Positions 1-13,600 of a stretch of 64,000 nt of DNA are shown here, piece by piece. Source of the DNA: Marisa cornuarietis (taxonomy: Eukaryota > Mollusca > Gastropoda > Architaenioglossa > Ampullariidae); NCBI GenBank assembly GCA_004794655.1, contig SMMW01000153.1:2490501-2554500 (forward strand), in the 5' to 3' direction. How positions within the stretch are numbered: position 1 is the first letter of the stretch; each line of letters opens with the position of its first letter. The notes under the pieces were generated by a model. It was not told where the DNA came from and ran no database searches. It saw nothing but the letters and a program-made list of their open reading frames with translations. A program made the position numbers and the translations under genes.

Positions 1-3000
1 CAAGTATTTTGAAGTGGTGAATTTGCACTCCTTTGGGGCAGTGGTTTGAACTGATTGTCAGCAGTAGCATTGAGGTTATGTGGTCATTGTGAACCAGATG
101 TGTCTTACATAAATTTTTCCTTGGGGGTTTTTATCTGATATCATAGTTTCAATTTAGGCACTGATGCAGCTTTTACATTTTCATCAGTTTATTTCGTTTG
201 GAAGAGTAGACACCTTTTTCTTTTTGAAGTGGCAGCAGCATGTGTCAAAGTGAATATGTAAAATGCTGGCGGACACTTTCACACATACATTCACAGTTCC
301 TCTTTATCACAACTATACTGCGAACATAAATCTAGACAGTATTCTGGCTTTTATTTTTTTTTAAAACCAATTTAGCACCACTGCATTCATCTTGTGGCCA
401 AAATAAAACTCCGTTATGTCTTTTATGCAATGCTAACAGCGCTGTTGCACCAGTTCCGTCTGCTTGGCTTAAAAGGACCCCACATGGAAGGCACAACTAA
501 TGTCTCTTATCCCTTTTAAGACCCTTTTCTGCAGCTTGTCTAGCACTCGAAGCGCTACTTTTCATTCTATTATAAATTCAGTATTTTACTTTGCTGTGTT
601 GATTTCTAGTGAATGTTGTTTGCGCTGCTTGCTTAATTTAACAAGTATGATCTGGGGCTTTGAGGTGGGGCTTTGTGTTCCTAGGATTGAAGCTTAGGTA
701 AATTTAGCAGTTGGAGATCCATCATCAAAGGGGTTGACAAAATAAATGTGGATTAGCTGGAAACAATCAGTAAGATGGTTACTGCAGTGCTGTCTACCTT
801 AGTTTCATCTTTCAGTGGACAGAATATTTGTTTGAGAGAGAAATATCTATGAGAACATATAATTGTAATACTTGCATATGATGAATTCTGTATCTGACAT
901 TTTTTCTCTCTAAAATACACACATATGCCTATGCATGGTTGTGCAATAATATGCAAAAGGACTCTTTTTATTCCTTGTTAACATACTTTTACTTTTCTAA
1001 AAATCCTTCTGACAAGTTGACTGCTTGAGTTCTATCAATCTAGCAATCTGGCAAGATTTAAGCAAAAACAAAAAAATTTGCTCTTTACTGCCCAGTCTGT
1101 CTGCAATCATTCCCTCATCTATCTTGTTTTTTTCTTTTCAAGCTTTGAACATAACTCTTTCATGCATGTACATTTCCATTCCAAAGTTCTGAAAGTTGTC
1201 TACTTATTCCACCTAACATAAGTAAAAGAAAGTTTGGACAGTTGCAAATGAATACAAGTATTCAATAGTCTGCTGCAGGCCTTCTGTTCAGAACACGTCT
1301 GTCAAGACTGCAGTCCTTTTATAACCAGGCTGCATTAGGTGCTTGTCTCTGAGCACATCACAAACATTAATGCTTGATTCTGCTTTAACAGTATCACTAG
1401 TGCAGATCCATGCTACCCTTCTAGTCTGGTCTCTCTCTACACTTCATTTTTGCTGTCTCCATTCTTCCAGTGATAGTCATCTTCTGTCTCCAGGTTCCTT
1501 CAAGTGTAAATAACATAGATTCTGTTCCTTTTCCTACTCAGGACCCACACTCTAGAATTCTTTGCCCTGCAATGCTAGAGACTCATCATGGCTTAAAAAT
1601 ACTATTTGTGAATGTGGCATAGTCTGGTATTGTTTTGTTTGAATGAGTATGTGATGCTTGTTATGTCTAGAAAGGTAGAATAGTGTACATAACTGTGAAT
1701 GCTTGTGTGCCTAGTTCCCGTTGAATAGGTGCCTAATAAAAGCTGGTTATTATTATTACTGTTAAGTAACCCAAACATTGCCTTGCTGCATAAAAGAAGG
1801 AAAACCCATAAATTTCAACAGCACACACATTACTCCCAGCCAGCCTGTGTAATTATTTATGTCATGGCACTTTTGAGTTTGGTTTTTCAAGATTAGTAAA
1901 TATAGCTTGTGTCATCAGGAAACTGATAACTTGCATGACATTTGCTGTTAGTAAAAGAGAGAAAGTGCAAATGGCTGCAAATTTTATGTCCTCTTAATGG
2001 GTAGAACATGAATAGACATGATGGCAGATTAGGAATTATCCCCGCAACCATCCTTTTCGCAGAGGATGTGATTGAAGATGCTCCTCCATCTATTCTAGGA
2101 ACATTATGTTAGGGTTACAGGCAGGATGTTGGATAAGTGCTTTCACACTATCAAATTTTTTTCAGCTCTTTCACTAGGTAGGCAACAGTTTGTTTCAAAG
2201 GATATTTCTGGGATGTAAAAATAAAATAAGTCTGATATGACAAACATTTATCACGCTGATTTAACGCACCAATATTCTTCCTTATAAACTATAGTTACCA
2301 ACAGCTGAAATTTGTTGCTTGGCTATTTTTAACTGTTTTAGTGAAAGACAAGTTTTTCAAAAAAGTGTACATAGTTGTAGTTGAAAACACTTCCCAGAAA
2401 CACTCAATGCTTGCCTGCTTGTTTGTTTTTTCACTTTTTTTTTTTAAATACTGGCTTCTTGGCTTGTTTGCACATATGTATGCCTACTTGTTCTCTTCAA
2501 TCATGGACAGGCCTCTCACCAGCTCATACCAGCTGCCTTCACAAATGGCTTCCATTGAATCCAGCTACAACATAATGATCTCAAGGTACCATATCCAATG
2601 CACTCTGGTTATAAGCATGCCATCCAGATCAAAATTTAATCTGCTTAGAGCTTGGTATAACAGAACTGTGACAGTGATCCGTAGCATGCCTGTATACAGA
2701 GTACGCCTATAACTGACATACCAATAAGTATTGACAGAGATTGCACTGTGTAATGCTTGGGTTTGGGGGAGTGATTACTGTAATCAGAAATGATCTAACA
2801 AGTTTTTGATGAAACATCTTGTGGGCACAAGGAAGCTTCATTTGAAACTTAATTATTTATTAATGGCTGTAATATTGAGAATGTTGTTTATGATGATAAC
2901 TGAACAAGATGTCCCCAATAATAGACTACTGACTGTGAATGGTGATAACTTACATTGCTAACAATAGCAGCTAGGGAGGCTTAACTGCTTAAATGAAAAT

Positions 3001-6000
3001 TGAACAATAGTGAACAGTAGGTTATTAGAGGAAAGCGCTTGTATTCTCAAGATATGATTTGTTATATAGTAGACATTGCATCTTTATTATAATATAGCAG
3101 ATCTATAGCATCTTATTATAACAGACTTAAAGCAAGAGCATCTAGTGATGTTGTGATGGTTTGAGATGTTGTGTATTGTTTCATCACGTTCCTTTTTCAT
3201 GTTATTTTCTTTTGCTTCTTTTTACATATTTTATTGGCAACTTAAATTATCACAGTTTGGTTTATTTGTACAGGAGGGGTTAAATGTTGAACACATGCTA
3301 TTCAAACTTGTAAAGAGTGTAGCGTGCAAATGTTTCATTCCTGCATCCACTGGGAGATGAGGGGGAGACTTTCAGGAACCAAGAAATATGTCCATTCTAC
3401 CTCTTCCACCCCCAACTAAATTCCTTCTTTCTATCACCTTACCAAAAGACTACTTTCTTCTATCCTTTATGCTCCTCCTTTCTTCTGAAAGAAATCAAAT
3501 TAGCTGCAAATTTAACATAACAACATTGTTGTGTCTTTCAGTCCAGTCTCACAGGAGCTATTTTGACTGGCCGGAATTTTTGACAAGCCTTGTTGGAAGG
3601 CAACTGCCAAGGAGACCAGACTAGATGACAAAAGATCAGGGAGAGAGTTTTGCTGTTAGAGAATTCAGTCCACCAGTTACTCTGGCCAATGTAATCCATC
3701 TTTTTGCTGACTAAAGTGTTGCTCTTGCAGCAGTGTTTGTGCTTGAGGAGACAAGCAATGCATTGTTGTGGATGCCTAATTTCATTTGCTCTGCTACCTT
3801 GCCCATGCATGCCTCATCCGAAAGACATCACAGAGATGCTGATGGGTGTGACTACATATTAAAAACATGCTTAAGAACAATGCTTCTTTTAATTTCAAGG
3901 CCATTTATTGTGTACTTGAGCAAGTGTGTGCTTTGAAGTGTGTCAAGACACGTTTGCCCCTTTTGGAAAGACTTACGTTGCAGCTTCCTTCTGGAATGAA
4001 TTCAGAGTATGCTAGTAAACGTGTAATTCTTTAGTATTTTAGCCACAAACGTAGCATGCATGAATAAAATGGCAGACATAAATTTGACATTTCTTGTCTT
4101 GCTTCACATTCATGGTTTTTTTTTAAACAAAAATGCAAAAAATGTTGTTTTACTGTTGTCATTTTAACTCCTGTTAATTTTTAATGGGATTTTTGTTTTT
4201 GCTGTTGTTTTATTGATTGATGTTCTGCTAGCATGGAATTTTAAATTTTTCCGAGGGAGTCTTTTTTGTGTGTGGATATCATTCACAGTAAAGTTAAATT
4301 TGCTAGGCATCTTTACATCCCACTGAACTAATGAAGTGGTGCTTCAGTAGGCATCTTCAAAACACTTCATTCATGCATTTTCATTCCAATTTAATGCATA
4401 CTTTTACACAGGCAAAACCAAAGTGAAAATGGGATGGTTTTTTCATGTGGCGCTATTTGCTGGACTCTTTAATAGATGCACTTTTAGAGGTTTGTATTTA
4501 AATGATGCATAACTTTCTTTTCCGTATCCTGCATTGCAACTATCTTTACTTCTGTGTGTACACGTGAAGAAATGCCTGAAAACAAGGCACAACAATCTGC
4601 TGCTCAGTTGCTGCTTTTGTTATCTTAAATTTTTTACCTGTTGTCATGAAGATGAAAGTTGAGAAAATTAATACTGCACAAAATATTAAAGTTTCAAAAA
4701 TGCCCATTCAGCTGCTTTCATGCAGCTTAATCTTTATTCATCAAGCATAGAAAATACAGTTTTAGAATACTGCTAATTAAAGCAGAGCTGTAATATTTTC
4801 AAGGAGATTGTGTTCTTATTATCTTTCCAAAGCATTCACATTTAGAACTTTTATTCTTGTAACTCTGCCTCATGACACTGTCACACTGATTTTGAGTTTT
4901 CAGCTTAAAAATAATCTAGGCTTCTGATTACCCAGTTTTAAGCTATTCATCTTGCTGAACAACTGTACATTGTAATTACTGTAATATTTTTTATTCAAGT
5001 TCACACTTATTATGTAACCACATATCCCTCCTCTTCATCTCCTGCCGCTTAGTACTATTTCTCTTCCTTAGTTTATGTTACATTCATTCTTTACACGGGC
5101 ATGTGGTTTACATCTGGTTCCAACAATACAAAGGACAATACATACTGTATAGAAAGATGTAAAGATAGTCTTCATTTTTATACAATCACTTAATTTTTGA
5201 GGGACATGTATACACATGCATATGAACATGTATGTAAGCCTGTGCATGCAAACACAGAACACACACACACACACTGATTCCATGCCTGCTTGAGCTTTTA
5301 AGTTTACACTTGCAGTTTGTGACACATTGTGTTCATGTAAATTATTCATGATCTGTATGTACAAAATAATACGGGAACATGTCTCACTCTTGTGTGTTCT
5401 TCACATCCAAAACTGGCGTTGAAGCCATCTTTGTTCCTTGTTGTTTGCATGCTTGACTGTTGATGCTCTAACTATGAATGATCATGGTCACCTGTTCTGT
5501 AATGATGAATTTTACTCAGATAAGTTTAACCATGTGATGTAAATTTCTTTGCCCTTGGCACTTAAAAAAAAAATCCTTCCCCTGGTGATGTACATGCAGT
5601 TTTCCTTTATATTGTAAACATTTATGTCACACACTGAAAAATACCCACAGCAATATATATTTAAATATATAAATATCTGTCCAAGAAGAACAACAGCTTT
5701 TATCATGTATGTGTACAGACTTTGTTTTAATTTTCCTGCTAACTATTCTTCCATCTTCTTCCCAACTTTGTGGATATCACTTTATGCATTCGGTTTCTAT
5801 ACAGCCTATACTCTTGTCCATCCAAGTATGGTTTCCTGTTCTGGAATTTTTTAATATACATGGATGTTCTCTGGCATTTTTTATATCATTCTCTTAAAGA
5901 ATCTTGTTATATTTGTGATGGTGTAAACTTGTGACTGTATCTACTACATAATTATACTCACCATGTTGAACTTTTAAGTGAATGGTCCATTATAAACACT

Positions 6001-9000
6001 AATAATAGAAAAATGTTGATGTATGACATTGCTATTATTCAAAGATCTGTTGTTTTTTTTAAAATATGAAATCCTCTGCAAAAGCGTGTTTGTTGTCTGA
6101 CATGCTTTTGGATGGTTACTTTTGCATGCCATCTTATCTCCCTTTATATAATGATTTTAACATCTACGCATCTTACAGCAGGTACATTTTTGTGCATGAA
6201 AGTTTAGAGTTCTTCCATTTTTACCTTTTTAAACAGTGTGAGGTTTTCTTTTTTGAAGGACCACTTTATACAAGTTGGGCTGTAGAAAGGATGTGTCAAG
6301 CTGTGCTGTAAATTTCTTTCCTTGAAAGAAGAGGTACACACAGTTATCATGTTTAGAGAAACATCTTAATTAATATGAAGCTTGTTCACCTGGTTGTGTC
6401 TGACCACTCTATTAAGGAACAGTGCCCTGTTGTGAAACATACTGAATTTCTCTCCTCCCCCTTCTCGCATAAATGTTGAATTCTATGCAAGTGATGTCTA
6501 TAGACATAAATAACATTCAAGTAAAGAAAGTACTGGATTTAGGAAGTTGGGGGGGTTATATAATTTTTGTGCTTATTTAGTTATTATTTGTGTTTTAATC
6601 TTTTTTTTGCATGTCAGCACCACAAAGTACTGCATTTATACTTTTTGACATCACACAAAGGCTTGATTCTATGCTTTTTGGCACCCTCCCTCCATGAAAA
6701 CAGTTTAATCTGTGTTTAATCATGATAGACAACAACTTTGCCAGCAAAACCTTAGTTTGAAAAATTTCAGAGCTTTTTGGCTGTGAAATTTCCATCTCCC
6801 TCCTACTCCCCCATTTTCTTTTAAATGAATCAGACTTTGGTGTATTTTTATTCACTTCTTCAAGTGGAGGGAGTGGGCAAGCCAACTTTACATTGGCTTT
6901 TGTTGTGATAATACAGCTGAACATAGGGAGCGATGTGAAGAGGATCAGATTACAGTCAATTCATTTATCAGAGCTCCTAGCGAAAAAGATGTTCCATTCA
7001 CTCTCAGGAAAGTTATTTCATATGTGACAAAAGCTGCATACAGGCCACATAAAGTAGTATGTTTAAAAATTCTCTTCCTCTTTGAAACCATTATCATTGG
7101 GCCCATGAAGTTGTGATCTGAAACTAAATCTCTATGTTCAGAAGGCTAAAAGGGTTTGATGATGCCATTGAAATGCTAGGCAGCTATTGGTGCCTAGAAG
7201 CAAACGATGTCTGTGCATTTGTATAAGAAATCACGAAGTAAGCTCAAAATTATACTGAAATAGCTATCTGGCCTTAATTACAATTTTTTTCACTCTATAT
7301 TTGGAACACACTACAAGATCACAATTTTTTAATTCTCCACAGTTGCAGAACTACATGTATAACTAATTAAATTTACATTTAGAATGCTTTCTTCCTCCAA
7401 TGAAATTAATGTCACAAATGCATTCATATAATTTTTTGTAAATAATGGCTGGTTTCTGATTTTTTAAAGTACTTTTTTCCTTTTCTAAGAAGACTTTTGT
7501 TTGGTAAAGGGTAATGATGTGTCTTGATTTTCAGAGTGTTCTAAAGGAGGGCTTGCAGCACAGCCAGAAAACAATAAAAATACTGAAAACATCCATTCAT
7601 GTTGTAGTGTCTTGTTTTGATGACAGATTTGGAAAGCCAAGCTGCTGTAGATACTAATAAAAATTATCTTCCAGTTACTTCAGTTAGCATGAGCAGTTTA
7701 TAGGTTAGTGAGAGTGACAGTGCTTCACTTCACATTCATAGAAATCAAGATGGTAGATTTCTAAGTAAAATGTATTCATTAGCCAAAATATTAATCATTA
7801 ACAGTTAAAAGTTTTCTTGCTTGAAATTTGCTTGCTTGCATGGAGAAGCAACCCAAACATCAAAGCTCTTGATTAACAGACTGTGAATGAGGAAAAAATA
7901 AGATAAGCCTGTTTAAGATGCAAAATGTAAGCATCGTGTGCAGAAAATTGTGTTGAGATGGAAATTTTAGAGAATGTTTCTTGGCTTAAAAAAATGTGGA
8001 AGGCTAGCCAAAGGCCTTGAATCTGCAGGACTGCAATTCATTTTTACAGCAAAAAATGATTTTTTTATTAAACATTTAGGAAATCAGGCTTTTGAAGGAC
8101 CGTTTCCCCTTAGTAAATACAATAATCAGCTTCATTTTTGTGTGCAAAATCCATTTCTGTCTTTGGAGACAATACATTGCCAAGTTTCTTTGATTGCATA
8201 ATTAAGGGGTGAGTACTACTAAATGGCTGCAGTCGTAAATGCCCAATGCTTGTTTAAACACTACAAATTTAGGGATAAGCAGGCTTCAAACTTTTGTCCA
8301 CATTTTGTTTTTTCGTTATACTGCATTCAAACTTTTAGGTTGCCTTTTAAAGTTTATTGAATTAAATGTACAAATAATCTACCATGGATGTCCTTGTTCA
8401 AAATGCAAAAAAAAAGAAAATGTAAATAAACTGAATTTTTAAAACAAATTTAAATGTTTGATCTGCAAATTGCATGAGTTTTCTTTGCATGAAGTATTTA
8501 TTGCATGGTTCTATTATCTTTCTGTGGTTTCAGTCACTCCTGATTTGAGCCTTTGCTTCTTTTTGCACTGGTGATTTGATAAAAAAAATTCTGAGCCTGC
8601 TAAAATAATGGTGACTGTAAAATTCATCAAATCCTTTTCTTATTAAATTAGTGAAGATGTCATTTTAGGGAAAGAAGGGGCTAGAATTTTAAATCACTCA
8701 CAAAGGAATTAAAGTTTCCCCCTAAGAATTGGAGAGTTTGCGACTGTTTCTTGAATCAAAGAGCGCTAGTTTCATGAAAATCATCTGGCCAAAGGCTTTG
8801 CAGTGAGTTGCTGACTTTTTGAATCTGCAATGCTGGTGTGTTGGACAAAACACTGATTTTTCTAGGCACGACTAGTTTTAATTGGATAGTAAATGAGTAA
8901 ATTTTGTACACTTGAGTCCATCCAGAACAAACTTTAGTAGTTGCAGGTTTAAGAAAGGTCCTGTGTACTTTCACGAACCTTATAGCTATAGTCCATCAAT

Positions 9001-10460
9001 TATGAGCACAATTTGTTCAGTTCTGTTTGTTTCTGAGATATTTATAACACAGGCAGACAGGTTTACTTTAAACTTTTCATGAAAAAAAGGGTATCTGGGA
9101 TAGTGAAACAATGATGGAGGGTTTCGCTATTTTTTTTTAAATCCCTTTCCTGTGCAGCTTATTTTTGAATAACAACTGTTGAATTTTAACAGGCTACCTC
9201 TGTTGATAATGGAAACACTGTGATCCTAGGTGTAGGTTTTAGCAGAAATCCTATTGTTTATTGTTTGTGTACATGAAAGAAAGCATGGCTGTACATACAA
9301 TGTCTGGAAAAGTCTTTTAGACATTTAGTATAAAAGTAGTTGATGCTGTAGATTATCTAAAAAGCAATAATATTGTTATAGGTGCAAAGAGGTGTTTGTT
9401 TTGAAAGATTGCCATAAATGTGGCAACCTTTTCATTCCTGACACAACACAAGGACGACCATTGATTGTTTACCTTATTTTGCTCCTTCCCGCCTGTTCGG
9501 TGACCATGACATTGACACTCATGCCAAAAATGTCGAGGGCCAGATTTTTCATGCTTAGGGCATTGGCCACACATAAATTTTATGCATTAAGAGAACAAGG
9601 GAATCTGGGCTTTCACGAGTTAGATGATGCATCCCAACATCTTTCAGAAGATGATAGGTGCTTGCACAATAACAAGTTGAATCACCGGAATATGGAGAGG
9701 GAAAGGTTTGCAGACTTATGCACTCAGGAATGGAAAGGTTGATTACTTTTTGTTGTTGATGATGATGCGGGGAAAAGGGTTGGAATTGTGTTTTATTCTT
9801 TTCTTGCTTGAAGCTCCTCTGCAGCAAGAGAAATATGTCCATTCAATGTCACAATTAATGTTTGTAACTGCTCTTGAGGGAAATGTTTTCCTCGTGGGTC
9901 GAGAAGAAATGGTTTGAAATTTTTGTATTTATTTTAATGGTGTGAAATTGTCATGGCAGTAGTAGTTATAGTGATAAGTAGGGAACTGACAACAGAATTT
10001 AACCCAATTTTATTGAATTTGATCTCTTAGGATTTGTTTCAACCTATCGTCGTAATAGTCTATGTTTTTATTTTTCGTTGAGTTTAACTCCATTATAAAG
10101 TGGCTGGAATAAATAAACATTTCAAGTGACAAAACTGAAAATAGCCATTTCACATATTGTTGCTGAAACATTTTGTTTAGATAGAAAACCGAGAACAAAT
10201 CACTGTTTGCAAAATCTGACATTTGATGCAGGTATGCTGGACTAGGGGAAAAAACCTCACCTCCTTTTCAGACTGTATACACTCAAGTTTTTTCAAGTGA
10301 AAGAATAGTGATGGTGACCCCTTTAATTAAAAAAAATCTTGCAATGTTTGCAGTAAAACCAGCAAATTTTGACGCATCTGGGTCACCTGAGTTGATATTC
10401 TGAAGTGTAAAACTGAACCCATTTCTGTCTGCCAAGAAAAGATCAAGGTTCATTTTTTTT
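1..10460. other. AT-rich, exon-free DNA, possibly transcribed on + strand
   Basis: No exon, RNA gene or mobile element could be recognised in this stretch on either strand. Open frames are short, AT-driven and without familiar motifs. The plus strand carries clearly more T than A over most of the block, and several AATAAA hexamers occur (for example near 1,735 and 4,062). That is what one expects of an intron or long 3' UTR transcribed left to right, whose coding part would lie before the window. This is inference from composition only. Confidence 0.35.
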
Positions 10461-10469
10461 ATAGGTCAT

Positions 10470-10690
10470 AGAAAAGTGAGGTGTTAGAGACCTCGCTTTT
10501 CTGAGGACCAGCTTCAGGTGAGGGTGCTGCCCATCTTCTCTCCCTCGCTGCCTTACCTTCCCCGACCCTCTATGGAGTCGGGTATCTATTCCTAAGAGCT
10601 GAGTCGGCTGGGGGAAGTTTTCTGCACCACACGGGTATCGAACTGGTGGGCCTCTTGGCTATGATCACTCAGCTTTGTTTACTCTCCCTC
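10470..10690 (-). repeat. tRNA-derived SINE-like repeat
   Basis: Read on the minus strand, 10,643-10,634 is GTTCGATACC, a good RNA polymerase III B box. About 20-30 bases before it (10,674-10,662) is AGCTGAGTGATCA, close to an A box. The spacing is right for a tRNA-like head. A GC-richer body follows toward 10,500 in otherwise AT-rich DNA. It ends in a near-perfect hairpin (about 10,471-10,503; arms AGAAAAGTGAGGT and ACCTCGCTTTTCT). This is the layout of a tRNA-derived SINE with a structured 3' part. The family is not identified, and a decayed tRNA pseudogene is the alternative. Confidence 0.55.
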
Positions 10691-10699
10691 CCCCAGAAA

Positions 10700-13600
10700 A
10701 GGGTTTCTCCAGTTGCCAGTTGAGCAGAAGAAAGTCGAGAAGGAAATGTTGTATAATAACTGTGATCGCTACCAGGTGGCTGCATCAGTGTTAAGCATGC
10801 CACAGTAATAACATCAATGCTCATATGTGCTGTTATGACTTATTCCATGGAAAGCTCAGCCAACAGCTAGACATTTTGTTTCTTTTGCTGAAGTTTTGCC
10901 AGCACCTTTCCAGTACCTGTTCAGTGCTTTCAGTCAATTTCTCTTGCTGTTCTGCTTCTGCTCCTATTTTCCATTTCTGCTGCCTCTTGGTATTTTTCAT
11001 ATTTTCTCCTCACTCCTTTCATGGTCTCTGCTTTTTTAATGCAGATAACTAAGTTGCTTTACAGGAATCTGTCCGTAAAGATTTCAGAGAAATTAAAGCA
11101 GAAGATGAGTATGTGGGTTGTAAATATGATGAGCATTATGTTAGCAGGTTTGGGCTTTCCACAATCAGGTTGCATGAAGGAATATACTGAGAGAATGGTT
11201 TTCATATCTGCAAGCTCAATGGCTTTTGTGCATTCCTATATGCAGAAGTGGGTTTCTTTTACATGCTTTGTATGCCAGCAATTGTCTCATTCACTGTGAG
11301 TGACAAACTTGATATTTGCTGTGGGTTTTTCCCCCGTCACCATCTGGTAACCCTGGGAGCTAATCACATTTTGCATCCTGCCATTTGATTCAGCAACTTT
11401 CATAATTTCTGCTCATTTTCTTTCAAACATGCTGCTTCAAATTTTCAGTCCCAATTAATCCTTTCTTCTTGCATCCTCCACCATTTGTCTGCCTTGAACC
11501 TTGAACCCTTATTATCTCTCCCCTTTCTTCATTACTTCCCAGATTTTGTTGTTGTTGTGAACAAAGCTGGATTTACCATTCCCAGTGACTGTACATAATG
11601 AGGTGGTCACTTGGTGTTATTGACATGTTATTGTACTGAGGCAGCTGATATTTAAGTTTGCTGAAACTCTTCATTTACTCAAGCTCCTGCTAGCTTAGCT
11701 TAATAAACGTGCTTTCCATTTCCATAAAGGTCACAATGTAGAGATTTAGGGAAGAAACAAATTAGGCTAATCAGCATCTGTCAATGGCAGTTAAAATAAT
11801 GAACTATCTTGTCCCAAAATAATGGAGAATGACCACTTGGCATTCCAGGTCAGAAGGGAATTATTTCCTGAGGTACATTATTTTTAAAACTGAGCTAAAG
11901 AAATCTTTCTTCCATGGCTTGTGACATGTTTACAGTCATCACTTTCCCTGCCTTGTGACATTTCTAGCATCTTTTACTTTAGCATCATTTTATATAACCT
12001 CGCTTTTCCACGTCATGGTAATGGTTTTCATATGTTACATTTTCTAGCTCATCATTACAGATGCTGTAACAGCAGATTGCAGATTCCCAATCATAGCAAC
12101 AAATTTGCAGTCTTGAAGTTACCTAGCTCTGCTAGTGGTGAAGGTGGACAGTCCACACTGGCTGACAACGACATTGTAATGTGTTGCAGTGGCAACCTAT
12201 TGTTTTATTTTCAGAGGACCTAGAGGATCTAATTGCCTAATTAAGTAGTCCTTATAGACGCAGTTTCAGATTTCAGCAGGCTTCATCTTGCAGTTCATGA
12301 TTTGGATGCAGAGGCTGCCTCTCCTAAGTAAACAGATTTGGGATCATCTTGCTTCTCAGTTCTCTGTCAAATGGTTCAATGTCCTAATTGCTGTCAGGAC
12401 AACATACAAGCAGATTGCAAGCACAGTCTTTGATGATGTTGAAACCAAATAAGGGAACTCTTCTTCTCCCGCTTACCCACTTTTCTCAAGTCATGTTCCA
12501 GTAGCTAGCCTTTCCTTTTTCTCCTCACTGTACTATTTGTTTTCACCAACGAGACAAAAATCAGCCGCTTTGTAAAATGAGTACATCTGTGTTTTTTGGG
12601 AAAAAAAAAAGAAAATGCTCATGTAAATGAAGAAATTGTCAGTTTATTATTCCACTGGTGTGATTTTTTTAAATCTCTGTATTGTGTAGAGCAAGAAATT
12701 TGATGTGACATGTCAGTTGCTGTTTCATTGCATTGTTTAACCTCATCAGTCTTACCAAACATCTTTGCCCATTTTGTTTTTTCGTGCTATGATGGTGTGG
12801 TTTTTATATAGCATTTGTTACAAACTTTTGGACTAAATTGTTACCTTTGCTGTTTGATTTTTGTGGTTGGAAGTTTTGAGTTTGATTCATTTCGCACATT
12901 CAAGATTAAACAAAGACAAGCTAGTTTTGTAAGGTGTGTTTGGAGCTGTAGCTTTCTTCTTACTTCATGGCACAAAAAGTAATTTTATTTTTCAAAAGAG
13001 AAAAATTTTGTTGGAGTGCTAACATTATGGAAGAAATGTGAATACCTCAATTTTAATTTATCTTTTTTCTGTCTCTATTAACCTGAGATCTCATTTTTGT
13101 GTTGTGTGAACTTGCAAGTGTGAAGAATGTACATTCATGTTCATTAGACAATGTAAATGCACATCTGAACTTTATAGTGTTATAAAATGGCTTATTACAC
13201 AGAGAGGATTATAAGAGCAGAAGAAGAATAAAGAACCACAGGGGGTGCAGGGAGCAAAAACCTGAAAGGATAGTGGATCAGGGAGTAATATTATTGAAGC
13301 AGTGCTAATGATGGGTGTAATGATGCTTATGAAGTGAGTGTTGAAGGAACTTTGGTACATCTGCACTGTAACAGAGACCAACGTTAAAGAACACTTCTCT
13401 GTTTTGTTTTAATCACTGTATTGAAAAGATGGTTTTGAGGGGTTTACTTATAAAACAGTCAAAGTTTAACTCTTTCTGGCAAACTTTCATTTTAAAAAGA
13501 AACTTTACTGGTTACAACTTATGAATTTATTTCTGGCTTTTTTAAAATGTCTTCCTGAGATAATCATTTATTTGCAGTTTCACTTAAAAACACTCTCAAC

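Noticed and set aside
9353..9842. Overlapping open frames on both strands (up to 116 codons) in an AT-rich region
   Set aside because: No domain, no splice signals of note and no resemblance to a known family; codon content does not favour one strand.
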